Assembly: GCA_000149265.1 (NCBI GenBank) | Contig: CH003160.1 | Coordinates: 430,578-494,577, forward strand | Length of the DNA stretch: 64,000 bases | Source of the DNA: Ciona savignyi | Taxonomy: Eukaryota > Chordata > Ascidiacea > Phlebobranchia > Cionidae | Direction of reading: 5' to 3' | Part shown: positions 1 to 11,098 of the stretch, one piece after another | How the letters are laid out: each line of letters starts with the position of its first letter | How positions within the stretch are numbered: position 1 is the stretch's first letter | The notes under the pieces: model-generated | Told to the model about the DNA's origin: nothing | The model's input: only the letters and a program-made list of their open reading frames with translations | The model's database searches: none | Program-made: the position numbers and the translations under genes

Positions 1-1550
1 GATTGCCCTTATAGGCCACTGTAAAAAAGCACAGTGGTCGACGGAAACTCTATAGGACTAGATTTAGAGTTTAGACGCTACAGTATAAAGTAAATTTATA
101 TTAACCGTAGAACGTGGAAATAATTAGAAGCATACAACAAGTCGTGTAGTAAATCCGCAGCGCCATGGTTTATTGTATATAGCTTACGCAGTGGTGTATT
201 CAGGGAGGGACTTGGTGCAATTGCCCCCTCTACGTTAAACCTAATGTATATTAAAAAAGATACAAGTTGATCTGTGAAAAACTTAAGTTACGAACAAATG
301 ACATTATTAACGAATCGTTGCACTTTACATCATAATAGTAGTTTGTCGCTTTTTCTGTTATATTAGCATATTAAAGCGTAGAATCAATTCTTTTTTTTCA
401 CCAAAAAGGCTATCATCTAATTTAGTTTTTGAGGATGTTAAAGATCTCCGTCTTCGGTCGTGTGTTATGCTTACCAGTGCTGATATTGAGGGTGAACATA
501 ACTTACTATCAAGTAAGCGGTGTACAGTTGCCAGCAGCAGTAGTGATGCTAATCTATCGGACCCTGTCTAACCTCTAAACATTGGACATGCAGTTGGTCA
601 ATTAGTCATAGACGATCGTCAGTGGATAGAACTTTTAGACTAGGCATGGACAATCCCAGGCACGCGAGCTCGTATTTCTGGCTCGCTAGGTCAAGGAAAT
701 TAGATTCCTTTCTCTTAGAGATAATAACTTAAAAGTTGTTGTATTATTTGGGCTTTGACCACGTGCATAAAATGTTTATTAGAGAAGTTGTGAAGATTTT
801 ATTATTTATTACCGTGTTATTGTTACTCAACAAACACCAAAGAGTACAACAATCCGCTTGCAAATTTCGCAATCGCAACCTGCTGCGACAGACGAATCGG
901 ACGTGAGAGAAATTTGTACGTTTGTGCTGCAGACAAACAGATGTAGTTAATATCAGTTACCCTTACAAAGCATCCTAATTTACTTTTGTTAGCAATTTGA
1001 GATACAAATTGTTATAAGGCTAAACATGAAGTACCATGTACCGGTAAGGTCATACATGCATATTTCGGCAAGTAAAAAAAGGCAGGTTAACTTATTGTAC
1101 ATTAGCTCATCGTTACGTTTATCAAATTGCGTTAATGAGAGTAAAAATTCATCGTTCAACACACTTTTTCACCTGCCTAAGGTTTGCTGTATCAGTAATA
1201 GTACAGCGCTTGCTTATTTTGCAGTAAAGATGAAAAAATTAAAAGTCATTACTGTAAAAAATTATTTCGTTTTTTTGTCCCTACCGAATGTTTGGACCAT
1301 CAGCTAACAAACTTCAAATTGATGTACGCGATATATTTATAAGCTATTCAAACTGATATTTTCTTAGAAATAAAACTTAAACCTTTTTAAATCATTTTTT
1401 TCAAAACAGGCACTTTTAAGAATGAAAAAAAATATTTTCTCACGAATTGTTAGTTGGCACGCGGAAGGATTTTGCCATTTAATTTTAGCCGATTTTGGCA
1501 CCCAGACCGAAAAAGGTTGCCCATCCGTGTTTTGGACAATGTGCGGTGTC
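1..1550. other. No gene recognised
   Basis: AT-rich sequence with frequent stops. The open frames at 1026-1307 and 1422-1634 are low-complexity, lack splice context and resemble no family I recognise. The second runs into the hAT element that starts at 1551. Confidence 0.5.
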
Positions 1551-1765
1551 CAGGGCCGGTTTTTTTATCAAATTGGGCCCCGCACCTTGAAGGGGCCCCG
1601 CGCTAGCGGTGGTCTTTCTGTATTACGAGTTTAAAATACTACTAAAACGTAAAATAAAATATGAAATAATATTCTTTCTCATAATATAAATTTGTTATGC
1701 ATCGTAACTAAGTTAAATTTATATTTCTGTGTCTGCCTGTTACGTCATAATGAATATGGTTGCTA

Positions 1766-1770
<5 letters not shown>

Positions 1771-1796
<26 letters not shown>
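1771..1796. repeat. (TA)n microsatellite
   Basis: A pure TA run abuts the left end of the nested MITE. A second, shorter run follows its right end (2314-2330). A TA-targeting element inserted in a TA array explains both. Confidence 0.85.
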
Positions 1797-1798
<2 letters not shown>

Positions 1799-1801
<3 letters not shown>

Positions 1802-2313
1802 TAGAACCCCGCTTACCTGACCACCTATGGGACCGTGATCAAGCGGTCGCGTTAGCGGGGTGGTCGTGTTAGTGAATTTTGATTTGCAGCCAGTTGTCGT
1901 CATATGCAGCTTAAACGTCTGCATTTTTACTAAATTTTTACCAAATGCCATTATTTTTATCAGATACTGCAAAATGAATTCAATACTAAAGTTTATCTTG
2001 TAGGATTCAGTTCTGTCTGCCACATTTTTTTTGTGTGCGCTCATTTATTCTTATTGTTTCGATCATAAAACAAATTTAACCTTGTTATTTTGGTGACAAA
2101 GGCAAATTATTTAGCACATGTGGTCACTTAAGCGGAGTTAAATTTGGAGTTTTGCACCAAAATATGGCGGTCCTGGTCTGGAAACCGGGGTGGTCGCGTT
2201 ATTGAAACAGAATGCAATGCATTACCATAGTAAATTATTTGGAACCGCACTAAAGTGGTCTTGATAATGAGGTGGTCGTGTTATCGAGGTGGTCTACAAG
2301 CGGGGTTCCACTG
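1799..2313. mobile_element. TA-flanked MITE (Tc1/mariner/pogo-like), nested
   Basis: Terminal inverted repeats are CAGTAGAACCCCGCTT on the left and the complement of AAGCGGGGTTCCACTG on the right, next to TA repeats. The interior has repeated GGTGGTCGTGTTA-type motifs in both arms and no coding capacity. A relative with the same ends and interior lies at 18266-18569, flanked there by single TA dinucleotides. TIR sequence plus TA target fits the Tc1/mariner/pogo superfamily. Confidence 0.75.
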
Positions 2314-2544
2314 TATATATATATATATATGTTTGGAAGTAAAACAATATAGCCTATCGTAAAAAAGCATCCACCTTTAATTTGTTTTATAGCAAGTATT
2401 AAATGTCTATTTTTGTAGTTTGTATGTACTGGTATGTATTTTATGATATATAAACACCCATAAATTTTGCTATGAAGAGTAGCGGCCCCCTCGTCACATT
2501 TCTAATTGGGCCCCGCGGTTCCTAGCACCGGGCCTGGCGGTGTC

Positions 2545-3542
2545 CTTCTTAAAGCTTTATTTGGCCTTTAGTTAGGGGAGTGAAACTTCAACGTCTGGTA
2601 AAATCTCCTTTGAAGAAATATGCCCATTTGACAGAAAGGACGAATATTTAACAAACCACCCCCAGACGGTATTTAACATTGAAAGTGTTATTCTATTTAA
2701 ATTGTTTGCTTGCACATTAGGCTACTGCTGATTTATAGGCTACTGCTGATTATCTTGACGTCATACTGCATTGTTACTATCGGTATGTTGGTTGGTATCT
2801 TTTAAATTGCTGCTTTAACTGCTAGATTGTAAAAACTTAATTAACTTTATAATTACCGGTAGATACCTGCTAATGCAATTCCCCCGCTAAAAGTGGTGTT
2901 CTATTAGAGGTGGCGTTTAAATAGAGGGAGGTTTTACGGTAGGCAATGTTTTCCACCAAGCACGCGTATGTTAAGTACTAACAAAATATTCGACGATGGG
3001 CATTTTTGTGCATTGTTAGAGTTTATGGTCCAGTGTGGGGACAATGTTCTTCAAGACCACTTGTAGCATGGTTCTCTGTACATATCCCCAATTACACAAA
3101 ACGATTTCATAAATCTATCGATGGGGTTCTGCGCAAATCCATATCAGAAGAAGTGTGTAAGGCTATTTTGTGCTCTTTTGACTGATGACACACACGATAG
3201 CTTGAGAAACAGTTTTCAGTTCTTATTGGATCCGCTCCAACAACAAGACACGTATAGGGTTTTCAGATGCGTTTAATCCAGCATGACCGACACGAAATAA
3301 ACAGCCAGAATCAAACGATTTAAAAAAAGGTTGACTTACGTGCCTAAAACATGACATAGTACATTTACATTATAAAACAATTTCACAAATTACCCAGCAA
3401 CAATAATAAACCGTTAAATACTGTACTACCACACAAAATTCCGTACACCTTGTTTTTTTGGCTGCAATACTCGAATACAAGGCAACGGAGGCAATGCTCT
3501 TATATGCTGTTGCGGGAATCCGTGACTCGATGTTTATAGTAA
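2545..3542. other. Intergenic, no feature recognised
   Basis: AT-rich, short frames only. Since a hAT transposase remnant follows directly, parts of 3000-3540 may be older, unreadable pieces of the same transposon. I could not show that. Confidence 0.35.
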
Positions 3543-3729
3543 CTCAAGTTATTATGCGGGGTTTTACAGGAACAACCAAGCCTCCCCGAGATTGCAATTC
3601 GGTTGCAAATATTTTCTGTGACAACTGCTACCAGTGAACGGTCGTTTAACATTTCGAAATTAAACAAACATTACTTGCGTTCCACAATATGGGCGTAACT
3701 CGGTCAAACGGCCTTGCCTTCCTTTTCAT
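3543..3729 (+). pseudogene. hAT transposase C-terminal (dimerisation) remnant
   Basis: Frame from 3543 reads LKLLCGVLQEQPSLPEIAIR, then a segment containing SERSF and KLNKHYLRSTIW, then a TAA stop. This is the pattern of the hAT C-terminal dimerisation region (ASAERSFSKLKLIKTYLRSTM in intact members). After the stop the same frame gives LGQTALPSF, close to the usual LALLS continuation. No start or N-terminal domains are present, so this is a dead fragment. Confidence 0.72.
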
Positions 3730-3806
3730 ACACCGTGATTTAAACTTAAATTATTTGAAAAAACGTTAGCGCGTAGATTTTATCTACAAGAAGAATATCG
3801 TGACAG

Positions 3807-3894
3807 AATAGAATAGGATATTCATGTTTATCCAGTTTCGCACCTACAACCTTTCGATTGAAAGGCGACGCACTTAACTGCTAGACCAACGGGT
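3807..3894 (-). mobile_element. tRNA-derived SINE-1 fragment, internally deleted
   Basis: On the plus strand it reads from the GGATA-type tail (AATAGGATATTCATGTTTATCC) directly into the tRNA-like head (CAGTTTCGCACC through AGACCAACGGG). The central 200 bases present in full copies (25328-25635) are missing. Confidence 0.75.
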
Positions 3895-4084
3895 GGAGTT
3901 TAATCGGTATTTATTTCGGTTCACGCGCACACTCTTCTTCAGCGCTTTAAACCTATTTAATCATAATTATTTTTTGTTTCCAAATTGATGTTTTTTTGCC
4001 TAGGTTTGGAGGCCGTGTTCGCTATAATTAATTATTTACAAACCAATTTTTAATGGATTGTTTTAGCTGTTCGTTTCGTCGTCT

Positions 4085-4480
4085 TGGGGGTATTCCCCGA
4101 AAGAGGGTATTCCCCGAAGCTATGAAAAACTAAATCGTGCTGAAACAGGGGTATTCCCCGAAGCCATGAAAAACTAAATCGTGCTATTTTGAAAATTTAG
4201 CTTCATTTTACTACAGCGCTTGAAAAGAAGCTATAATTTAAAAACCTTTGTGGTGAAATGTTCGTAAATCTAACACGATTATTCTTTTTTTAATTACACA
4301 TGGAAAATAAGTTTGACTTGATAACTATGGGACCGATGCGTTTATGCTTGCAGAAACTAACTACATACTACGTGTATAAAATACAATTTGCGGTAAGGAA
4401 CCTTGTAGCATAAATATATGGCATACAGAATGTGTTTTACAAATTGTGGTGGTTAAACACGTGGTTGACACTCTCTAGTT
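4085..4480 (+). mobile_element. Solo right end of the 336-bp-monomer element
   Basis: Contains GTATTCCCCGAAGC three times, then the conserved right-end sequence through TATGGGACCGATGCGTTTATGC and TGTTTTACAAATTGTGGTGG, ending CACGTGGTTGACACTCTCTAG followed by T. The same terminus closes copies ending at 12590, 40078, 59684, 60892 and 61494. Confidence 0.75.
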
Positions 4481-6002
4481 TCTTACAACGTCCGCTACCT
4501 ACCGTGCTAACATACACAGCCGATTGGCAATCGCTACTGAGAAATTACACTTTTTACAACATAAATTACTCTCCATTTTTTTAATAAAAAACGCACATGT
4601 CCCTTCTTCTTAATTAATATAACTTGTTATATTTGTCAAGGAGTAATGTTTATAGCTTAGTTCCGATTTACGATTGTTTTGACTTTTGCAAACATGCTCG
4701 TTTTTCATGTTTATTCAAATGTGATCACCTTATATACATTATATCGACGACGAGTCATGCTTTGTAGGTGTATCAAGAGTTTAAGTTTTTATTAGCGATT
4801 TGGGCTGCTTTGGTGACATAATGGGTATAGGGTTGGCTTATCACCAATTAATTGCTGACGTGTGGTACCTCCTGTGTCAAGGTATTTAAGTAAGTGATTT
4901 AGCGTCTGTGTTTTCTGTTTAACTTTTTATCGAATCCTTTGACTTATTCAAGGTAATAATATTACACAATGGAAAAACATAATACGACAACCTCTTAAAA
5001 TGCCGTATTTATATCATTATTTCAGCGAGAAACCACAAGTAACTTAAAACAATGTAAAACTTATTTAGGCACACTGGGTTACCTCGGACAACTTGTTCGA
5101 ATAAGAGGCTACGTTATGAAACAATATGCTCGAGCGTGCTTATTCACTGGTCGCATCGCGATAATGTTATGACTCCCTCCAAACATTCCTTTAGCTCAGC
5201 ACGTTCCTATCATCGAGGAAAGCGTATATCCCTGATTGAGCGGATGTTTTTGTTGGTGCTAAAATTTTAAAGAAATTATCGATAGTATTTTTCCATTAGA
5301 TATTAAGATTTTACTTGCTGTACTACCTTTTGCGAATTACCAACACATATGTTGTTGCCAAAACCCATTTTAAAAGTGGTATTTTGTGTTGGTTGTACCT
5401 AAATTACCGATAATTTATAACTATTTCGCCATACGTAGCATTAGATTTACTCATAAAATGGGAAAACGCAAATACGTAATAACGGGGACAATTCTTTTGA
5501 TAACCTTGTGGCCACTGCCGAGTATGCCGTAGGTATTGCAGTGGTTTTACTACGATTGATAAATTGCTACACCTTTAGTTCAATCTATCAAACCACTTGT
5601 TTCATGCAACGTCCGATACCTGCCAAAAACATAAATTGTTTTCCATACTTAAAAAAAAGAAGAAAAGTTTCCAGTCAACTAACATTACGTTTTCTATATG
5701 TACATGATTGATGTTTAAAGATTTGTTCCGGTTGGAGATTTACGATTGTGATTTTTTCGAACACGCTCTATTTTTTATGTTTCTCCAAATGTGATCACCT
5801 CAAATGCTATATCGAGAAAGGTGTGGCCAGGGTTTCAGTTTTTCTTAGTGATTTTGGTTGCTTTTGGTGACATAATACGTATAAGTCGGAAGTATTTTGC
5901 TGAGTAACAATGGTAGTAACTTCCCAATGTCTGTATGATTTGCCGCATGTGCTTGACTTATCTCCTGTGTTTCTTGTTTAACTGTTTATTGACCCCTTAA
6001 AT

Positions 6003-6191
6003 CAGAGGTGGGCAGCTTCTCTAGTCAGCAGGCCAGCTGTGGAAAAATGAAGTTTTTTGGTGGGCCGGATTTCTACATAAATAGTATTCCATATCTTAAT
6101 AACGAGGTATGGTTGAATACAGGCCGCGGGCCGGTCAAAATCCCTTCACGGGCCGGACCCGTCCCAAGGGGCAGTATATTGAGCAACGCTG
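6003..6191. mobile_element. Short hAT-like element, copy in unit 2
   Basis: Starts CAGAGGTGGGCAGC, a common hAT start, and ends near GAGCAACGCTG. Its interior is rich in GGGCCGG/CCGCGGGCC. CCTTAAAT precedes it and the related GCTTAATC follows, possibly a decayed 8-bp target duplication. Confidence 0.45.
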
Positions 6192-7319
6192 GCTTAATCA
6201 TATCCAATGTATTAATATTATTACAACGGCAAAACTTAATACAACAACCGTCAAAATGTTTTATTTATATCATTATTTCATCGACATATCACCGATAACT
6301 TAAAAAATGTAAAACTATAATAATCACACCAGTTAACCTCGGACAACTTGTTGAATAAGAGGTTACGTAAGAAAAATAATACACCCTTGCGTGCTTTTTC
6401 ACTCGTCGCATCACGATAAGGGTATGACTTCCTCCAAACATTCCTTTATCTCAGCACGTTCTCTCGCATCAAGGAAAGCGTATATCCCTGATGGAGCAGA
6501 TGTTTTTGTTGGTGCTAAAATTAAAAAAATCGATGGTACTTTTCCATCAGGCATTAGGCTTTTACTTGCGGTGCAACCACTGCGAATAACAAAGACACAT
6601 GTTGTTGCCAAGATGTATTTTAAAAGAAGTATTTTGTGTTGCTTGTACCTAAAATCACGAGCATTTATAACTATTTCGCCATACGTAGCATTAAATTTAC
6701 TCTTATAAAATGGGAAAACGCAAAGACGTAATAACGGGGACAACTCTTTGGATAACCCCGTGCCCACTGCCGGGTATGCCGTAGGTATTGCAGTGGCTTA
6801 TCTACGAGTTATATATTGTTACACCTTAACTTCCATCAAACTTCTAGTTTCATACAACGTTCGATACCTGCCGAAAACATAAATTGTTTTCCATACTTTT
6901 TTTAAAAAAGGAAAAGTTCCCAGTCAACTAACATAACGTGTTATATGTACAGAAATGATGTTAATAGATTTGTTACGATTGGAGATTTACAATTGTTTTG
7001 ATTTTTGCGAAAATGCTCGTTTTTTATGTTTTTTCTATAATGTGCACACCTAAATGTTCTATCGAGAAAGTTGTGGCCAGGTTTTCAGTTTTTCTTAGCA
7101 ATTTGGGCTGCTTTGGGGACATAACGGGTATATGCTTGGCGTATAACCAATTAATTTATCCTTATGTGTAAGCGGATCGGACGTGTGGTACCTCCCGTGT
7201 CAAAGTAAGTGGTTTGCTAAGTAACAATGGTAGTAATTTTCCAATGTCTGTGCGATTGGCCGCATGTGCTTGACCTATCTCATGTGTTTCTTGTTTAACT
7301 ATACATTGACCTCTTAAAT

Positions 7320-7485
7320 CAGGGGGTGGGCAGCTTCTCTAGTCAGCGGGCCAGCTGTGGAAAAATGAAGTATTTGGTGGTCCAGATTATTACATAAATA
7401 GTATTCCATATCTTAATTACGAGGTATGGTTGGATACAGGCCGCGTGCCGGACCCGGCCCGAATGCCGTATGTTGGGTATGCCTG
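7320..7485. mobile_element. Short hAT-like element, copy in unit 3
   Basis: Starts CAGGGGGTGGGCAGC and ends GTTGGGTATGCCTG. TCTTAAAT lies before it and CCTTAAAC after, an imperfect 8-bp match. Sister of 6003-6191, carried along by the unit duplication. Confidence 0.48.
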
Positions 7486-8397
7486 CCTTAAACATATCCA
7501 AGGTATTAATATTACCACAATGGCAAAACTTAATACGACAACCCTCAAAATACCTTATATCATTATTTCATCGCCATATCACCAATAACTTAAAATAATG
7601 TAAAACTCAATTAGACACAACAGTTTACCTCGGACAACTTGTTGAATAAGAGGCTACGTAAGGAAATAATACACCCGTGCGTGCTATTATTCACTCGTCG
7701 CATCACGATAAGGGTATAACTTCCTCCAAACATTCCTTTAGCTCAGCACGTTCTCTTGCATCGAGGAAAGCGTATATCCCTGATGGAGCAGATGTTTTTG
7801 TTGGTGCTAAAAATTAAACGCAAAACATCGATCGTACTTTTCCATTAGACATAAGGCGTTTACTTGCGGTGCAACCATTGCGAATTATCAATATACATGT
7901 TGTAGCCAAAATGTATTTTAAAAGTAATGTTTTGTGTTGCTTGTACCTAAAATAAAGGGCATACATAACTATTTCCCCATTGGTAGCATGAAATGTACTC
8001 ATGAGATGTCGAAACGGGAAAATAGTTTAACGGGGACAATCTTACCAGGGTAGAACTGCCGAGTATGCCGTGGGTATTGCAGGTTGTTCACTACGATTGA
8101 TCAATTGCTACACCTTTAGTTTAAACTATCAAACCACCTGTTTCACACAACGCCCACTACTTTGCCCTCGTGCACAGCGGATTAATAGGTGGATATTTCC
8201 GAAGCCACATTTAAAAACGCACAATTAATTGTGTTACATTCAAGCTGAGCATCGTCAGATAAATGTGTTGATTGTGCATTCAGAGATGTTTTCTTGAAAT
8301 AAGTTAAGAAAATAATTCCCGGACCTGCTTTCTCACTTGTCACATGTCATCGATATTATTGTTCTTTATAGCGATTTTTTTGTACAAATTAAATGTT

Positions 8398-8480
8398 AAG
8401 ATTTTAGAACCAAAAAACTTCTGCTCGATCCCGGATATACGCTTTCTGCGATGCAAGAGAACGTGCTGAGCCGTAGAGCA
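8398..8480 (-). repeat. Inverted copy of the unit core, just upstream of the first peptide gene
   Basis: The reverse complement reads GCTCAGCACGTTCTCTTGCA, then AAAGCGTATATCC and GAGCAGAAGTTTTTTGG, matching the direct-orientation segment at about 7740-7810. The copy lies about 100-250 bases upstream of the TATA box. The same arrangement is repeated at about 15595-15680. Confidence 0.7.
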
Positions 8481-8572
8481 AAAGAGAGGATATTTCGGAA
8501 ATAGAAAAAAAGTCGTGTCTGCTATATATTCCTGCCCAAAATCGAACAAAGTTATCTTTCTTGAAAGACTAC

Positions 8573-8587
8573 TATAAAGGTATAAAG
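8573..8587 (+). promoter_or_regulatory. Double TATA box of peptide gene 1
   Basis: TATAAA at 8573 and TATAAAG at 8581, 55-70 bases upstream of the ATG at 8642. A start 25-30 bases downstream would give a short 5' UTR. The identical block precedes copy 2. Confidence 0.6.
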
Positions 8588-8641
8588 TTGTTTTATCCTT
8601 TATGTATAGAGACTGTTTTGTGACAACAAAGAATTTTGCAG

Positions 8642-8929
8642 ATGAATAAGGCTATCTTCGTACTCCTTCTCGCACTTGTGCTTCTGGTCACTGAAGAATC
8701 TGACGCTTGGCGTCGTCGCAGAGTTCGCCGCAGACGTAGACGCTGGGGAGGATATGACCAAGCAGAACAACAAGAAGAAGAAACTCCAGGTAATATTTAT
8801 ATCAAAGAGAGCCTGCCATCTTCTCAGGGGGCCTGCTATTTTGAATATTGGTAAGTAGGAGGAGACCTCTAACTGAGATGAATTTTAGAATCGGAAGCCG
8901 ATCAAATGGATGCCGATGACGAAGAGTAA
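8642..8929 (+). CDS. Secreted Arg/Trp-rich cationic peptide precursor, copy 1 (candidate antimicrobial peptide)
   Basis: Coding exons 8642-8789 and 8889-8929 (join, 62 aa). A further intron lies in the 3' UTR (8952-9007). Residues 1-22 are a signal peptide (MNKAIFVLLLALVLLV, then TEESDA) with likely cleavage after A22. Residues 23-35 are WRRRRVRRRRRRW: ten Arg and one Val between two Trp. Residues 39-62 are acidic (13 Asp/Glu) and end DADDEE. Signal, cationic core and anionic C-terminal extension is the known layout of ascidian antimicrobial-peptide precursors such as the Ciona MAM/PAP type, but I see no direct sequence match to a named one. The ATG at 8642 is preferred to an upstream TTG. 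TTTTGCAG directly before it could also serve as a trans-splice acceptor. The frame stays open into intron 1, but copy 2 has a stop there, supporting the splice. Alternatives are a nucleic-acid- or heparin-binding peptide. Gene model confident, function inferred. Confidence 0.8.
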
Positions 8930-9050
8930 GCACTCGATCATAACCAACAAGGTAAATTATTTCTTTATCTCAGCTATATGTTGTCTAAATGTCTTATTCC
9001 ATTTCAGGTCGACATGATGCACAAAATCGTGTTTTAATTTATGGCGACCA

Positions 9051-9056
9051 AATAAA
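9051..9056 (+). terminator. AATAAA polyadenylation signal, peptide gene 1
   Basis: AATAAA 43 bases into the third (untranslated) exon, about 120 bases past the stop codon. The equivalent site exists in copy 2. Confidence 0.7.
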
Positions 9057-9375
9057 AGAAATCTATTTAAATCATTTTGCGTCGTCCATTAAATGAAGCA
9101 ATAGTATAATGTACCAGTAAGGAGTGTGCAGGGTATTATACAATGTTACAAGGAATTTGTAACGAATCTAAAGTTTGAATCTAAAGTTATTTTCCAAATT
9201 TTCCGTTAGGCTTATTAGCACCAACTAAAGCTTCCGCTAAATCTGGATAACACGCTTTCCGCAATATTAAATAACACGCTAAGCCATGGCGTACTATATT
9301 TTCTTAATTTCTTTCAGATTTTTTAACTCAGGTAGCACAAACCAACAGACCCTATTAGTTTTGAATGATATTTTC

Positions 9376-9462
9376 CCATGATGCTGGGCTCGTCACAAGG
9401 ACCGTTTTTTTAAATAAGAGTTGGTAATATGGAATCAGTCGCGTTAACCATTCGGCCAGTTT
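9376..9462 (-). mobile_element. tRNA-derived SINE-2 remnant
   Basis: Reads CCATGATGCTGGGCTCGTCA, a run of AAATAAGAGTTGG, then CAGTCGCGTTAACCATTCGG. This is the complement of the head TGGTTAACGCGAC family seen at 18626-18745. The copy-B equivalent lies at about 16563-16645. Confidence 0.5.
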
Positions 9463-10584
9463 GGAAAGTTAAAACTGCGTGCGTTTTATTGTATCCGCAT
9501 TTAACTAAGAATAAAATACCTTACGTGACGGAGTTTAGGGGTTGCGAAAGTCATACATATAGTTAGCACCAAAAGAACCAACTAATTTATGCAAAACCTC
9601 ACAGGTAAAACCTAAAACTAATGCAGATAGTAAAATGCAAAACATATCTCGGCCCGCTTTAGCATATAAATGTAATTATTATTAGCACGATGCCAGAACT
9701 ACGCGTCAAACCAAACAATGTGTAATTTATTACATCATTTTAGAGACATGTTACAAATAATTTTTATAACTCATCACGGTACACTTGTTTACATAAGATA
9801 ACTGGTTGTTGCAATGTACGGGAATAATTCATGTAAGTACTTTTTCATTCATCGCATCAGAATAACGTTATGACTCCCTCCAAACATTCCTTTGTTTCGA
9901 TGTTAATAATAAATAAAACAACGAGAATGTATAAATATTTCCCCATTCGTAGCATAAAATGTATTCATAAGACGGGTAGGCCTAAACGCAGAAGAGGAAT
10001 AACGGGGGCAATTTTGCCAGGGAAGAACTGCCGGGTTTGCCGCAGGTATTGCAGTGTTCTGTTAACTACGGTTGATAAATTGCTACAACTTTAATTTAAA
10101 CTATCAAACCACTTGTTTTATGCAACTTCCGATACCTTGCCCTTGTGCATAGCGATTAACAGGTGGCCTTTTCCGAACCCACATTTTTTGCAACATGAAT
10201 GGCTCACGATGTGTGTTTTACAAAAACGCACGGTTAATTTTGTTAAATTTGAACACATTTAAAATCGTCAAATTACTTTCTGCTCACCGTCGAGTTACAA
10301 GAGCTATTCCAGTGTGTTGTATATGATTAAGACCTTCCTTCAGTTTTAGTAGACGCCATTTTTTTTTACTGGCTTACGGTGATGTTTACTAAGTGACTTG
10401 TCCACAGACACGGCCTACCGTAGCTAGCGACTAATGTCGATAATAGAACCCTACGGCTGAAGAATGTCAAACGTAACACCAAACAGTTTATTCGGTCTAA
10501 CTAAATTTGAAACACGGTGAATTTGAATAATGTCTAGGCACTGATTAAAAAAATTTTAAGTCAATTCGGCAGTGTCTAGTCATA

Positions 10585-10770
10585 AGTTGAAGGGTGTGTT
10601 CCCACTAAGGTTTGACACCCGTTGTCGCACCTGGTAGCAGTTCCCGGTGCGTTCACACACGACCGAAAATGAGCGTTCACACTCAGTGGTTTCGACAAGC
10701 AGGAATCGAGTTTTTTGCAAGTGTGGACGACATTATTTCTGGCACCGCGCCTGGTTTGGTAACCAGGAAA
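10585..10770. other. About 185-bp segment present only in duplication copy A
   Basis: Copy B runs from AATTAAAG straight into TTAACGTATATATTATA. Copy A has about 185 extra, more GC-rich bases between TTGAAG and TAGAAG. It may be an insertion with a short target repeat in A or a deletion in B. No clear terminal inverted repeats. Confidence 0.6.
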
Positions 10771-11098
10771 ATAGAAGTTAACGTATATATTATATACGTC
10801 ACGAATATGTCCACGACATAGGCCTACCATGTAATAAATCCCACATTGGATGCATAGCTAACTCATATTTGTTAACATTTTATGAAATCAACTGATTTTT
10901 ATTACGCATCTTAAAGTTCTCTTTGGATTTGTATTGGTTTAGGCTGTACGGGTATTTACAAACTTAATAATACAAAATTCTGGTTTTCAATGAATTTTTC
11001 AATGAAAGAAATTACTTTTGCACTGTTAAGCCAGATTAAGATCTTTTCAAAAAAAAAACTAAATGTGTTTTTTGTAATAACTCAACTGAAACTGTAAT

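Larger units (their letters stand above)
1551..2536. mobile_element. Non-autonomous hAT-type element with perfect 8-bp TSD
   Basis: The ends are CAGGGCCGG (1551) and CCGGGCCTG (2536), inverted with one mismatch and starting CAG as hAT termini do. GCGGTGTC lies immediately outside both ends (1543-1550 and 2537-2544), a perfect 8-bp target duplication. Both subterminal regions carry AATTGGGCCCC-type sequence in opposite orientation. No transposase frame is present. A second element (1799-2313) sits inside, so the original was only about 470 bp. Confidence 0.82.
4488..8148. repeat. Three tandem 1.1-1.3 kb degenerate repeat units
   Basis: The landmark ACAACGTCCGATACCTGCC recurs (diverged) at about 4488, 5606, 6855, 8149 and 10122. 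A second landmark, CTCCAAACATTCCTTTAGCTC, recurs at about 5180, 6430, 7720 and 9877. Spacing of the first three units is 1.12, 1.25 and 1.29 kb; the fourth unit is longer and holds the first peptide gene. Units 2 and 3 also carry a short hAT-like insertion. No intact gene is seen in the repeats. Confidence 0.7.
5592..11098. repeat. Segmental duplication, copy A
   Basis: Nearly identical to 12791-18090 over its whole length, including units, short hAT insertions, peptide gene and flanks. The offset is about 7197-7199 bases (5592 to 12791, 8642 to 15839). Copy A has about 185 extra bases near 10585-10770. Copy A ends at the TE cluster at 11099, so the repeat period spans the block plus the TE cluster. 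Confidence 0.9.

Noticed and set aside
5095-5112. TTCGAATAAG and TTGAATAAG in the repeat units resemble the 3' end of the Ciona spliced leader
   Set aside because: The full 16-base leader is not present and no SL RNA gene structure follows; coincidence in a repeat.
6391-6767. Opposing 105- and 118-codon frames in the repeat unit as genes
   Set aside because: Both lie in repeated, decaying unit sequence; broken in sister copies.
10576-10830. 84- and 69-codon frames on opposite strands in the copy-A-only segment
   Set aside because: Mutually overlapping, absent from copy B and without domain; the GC-richer insertion explains the open frames.
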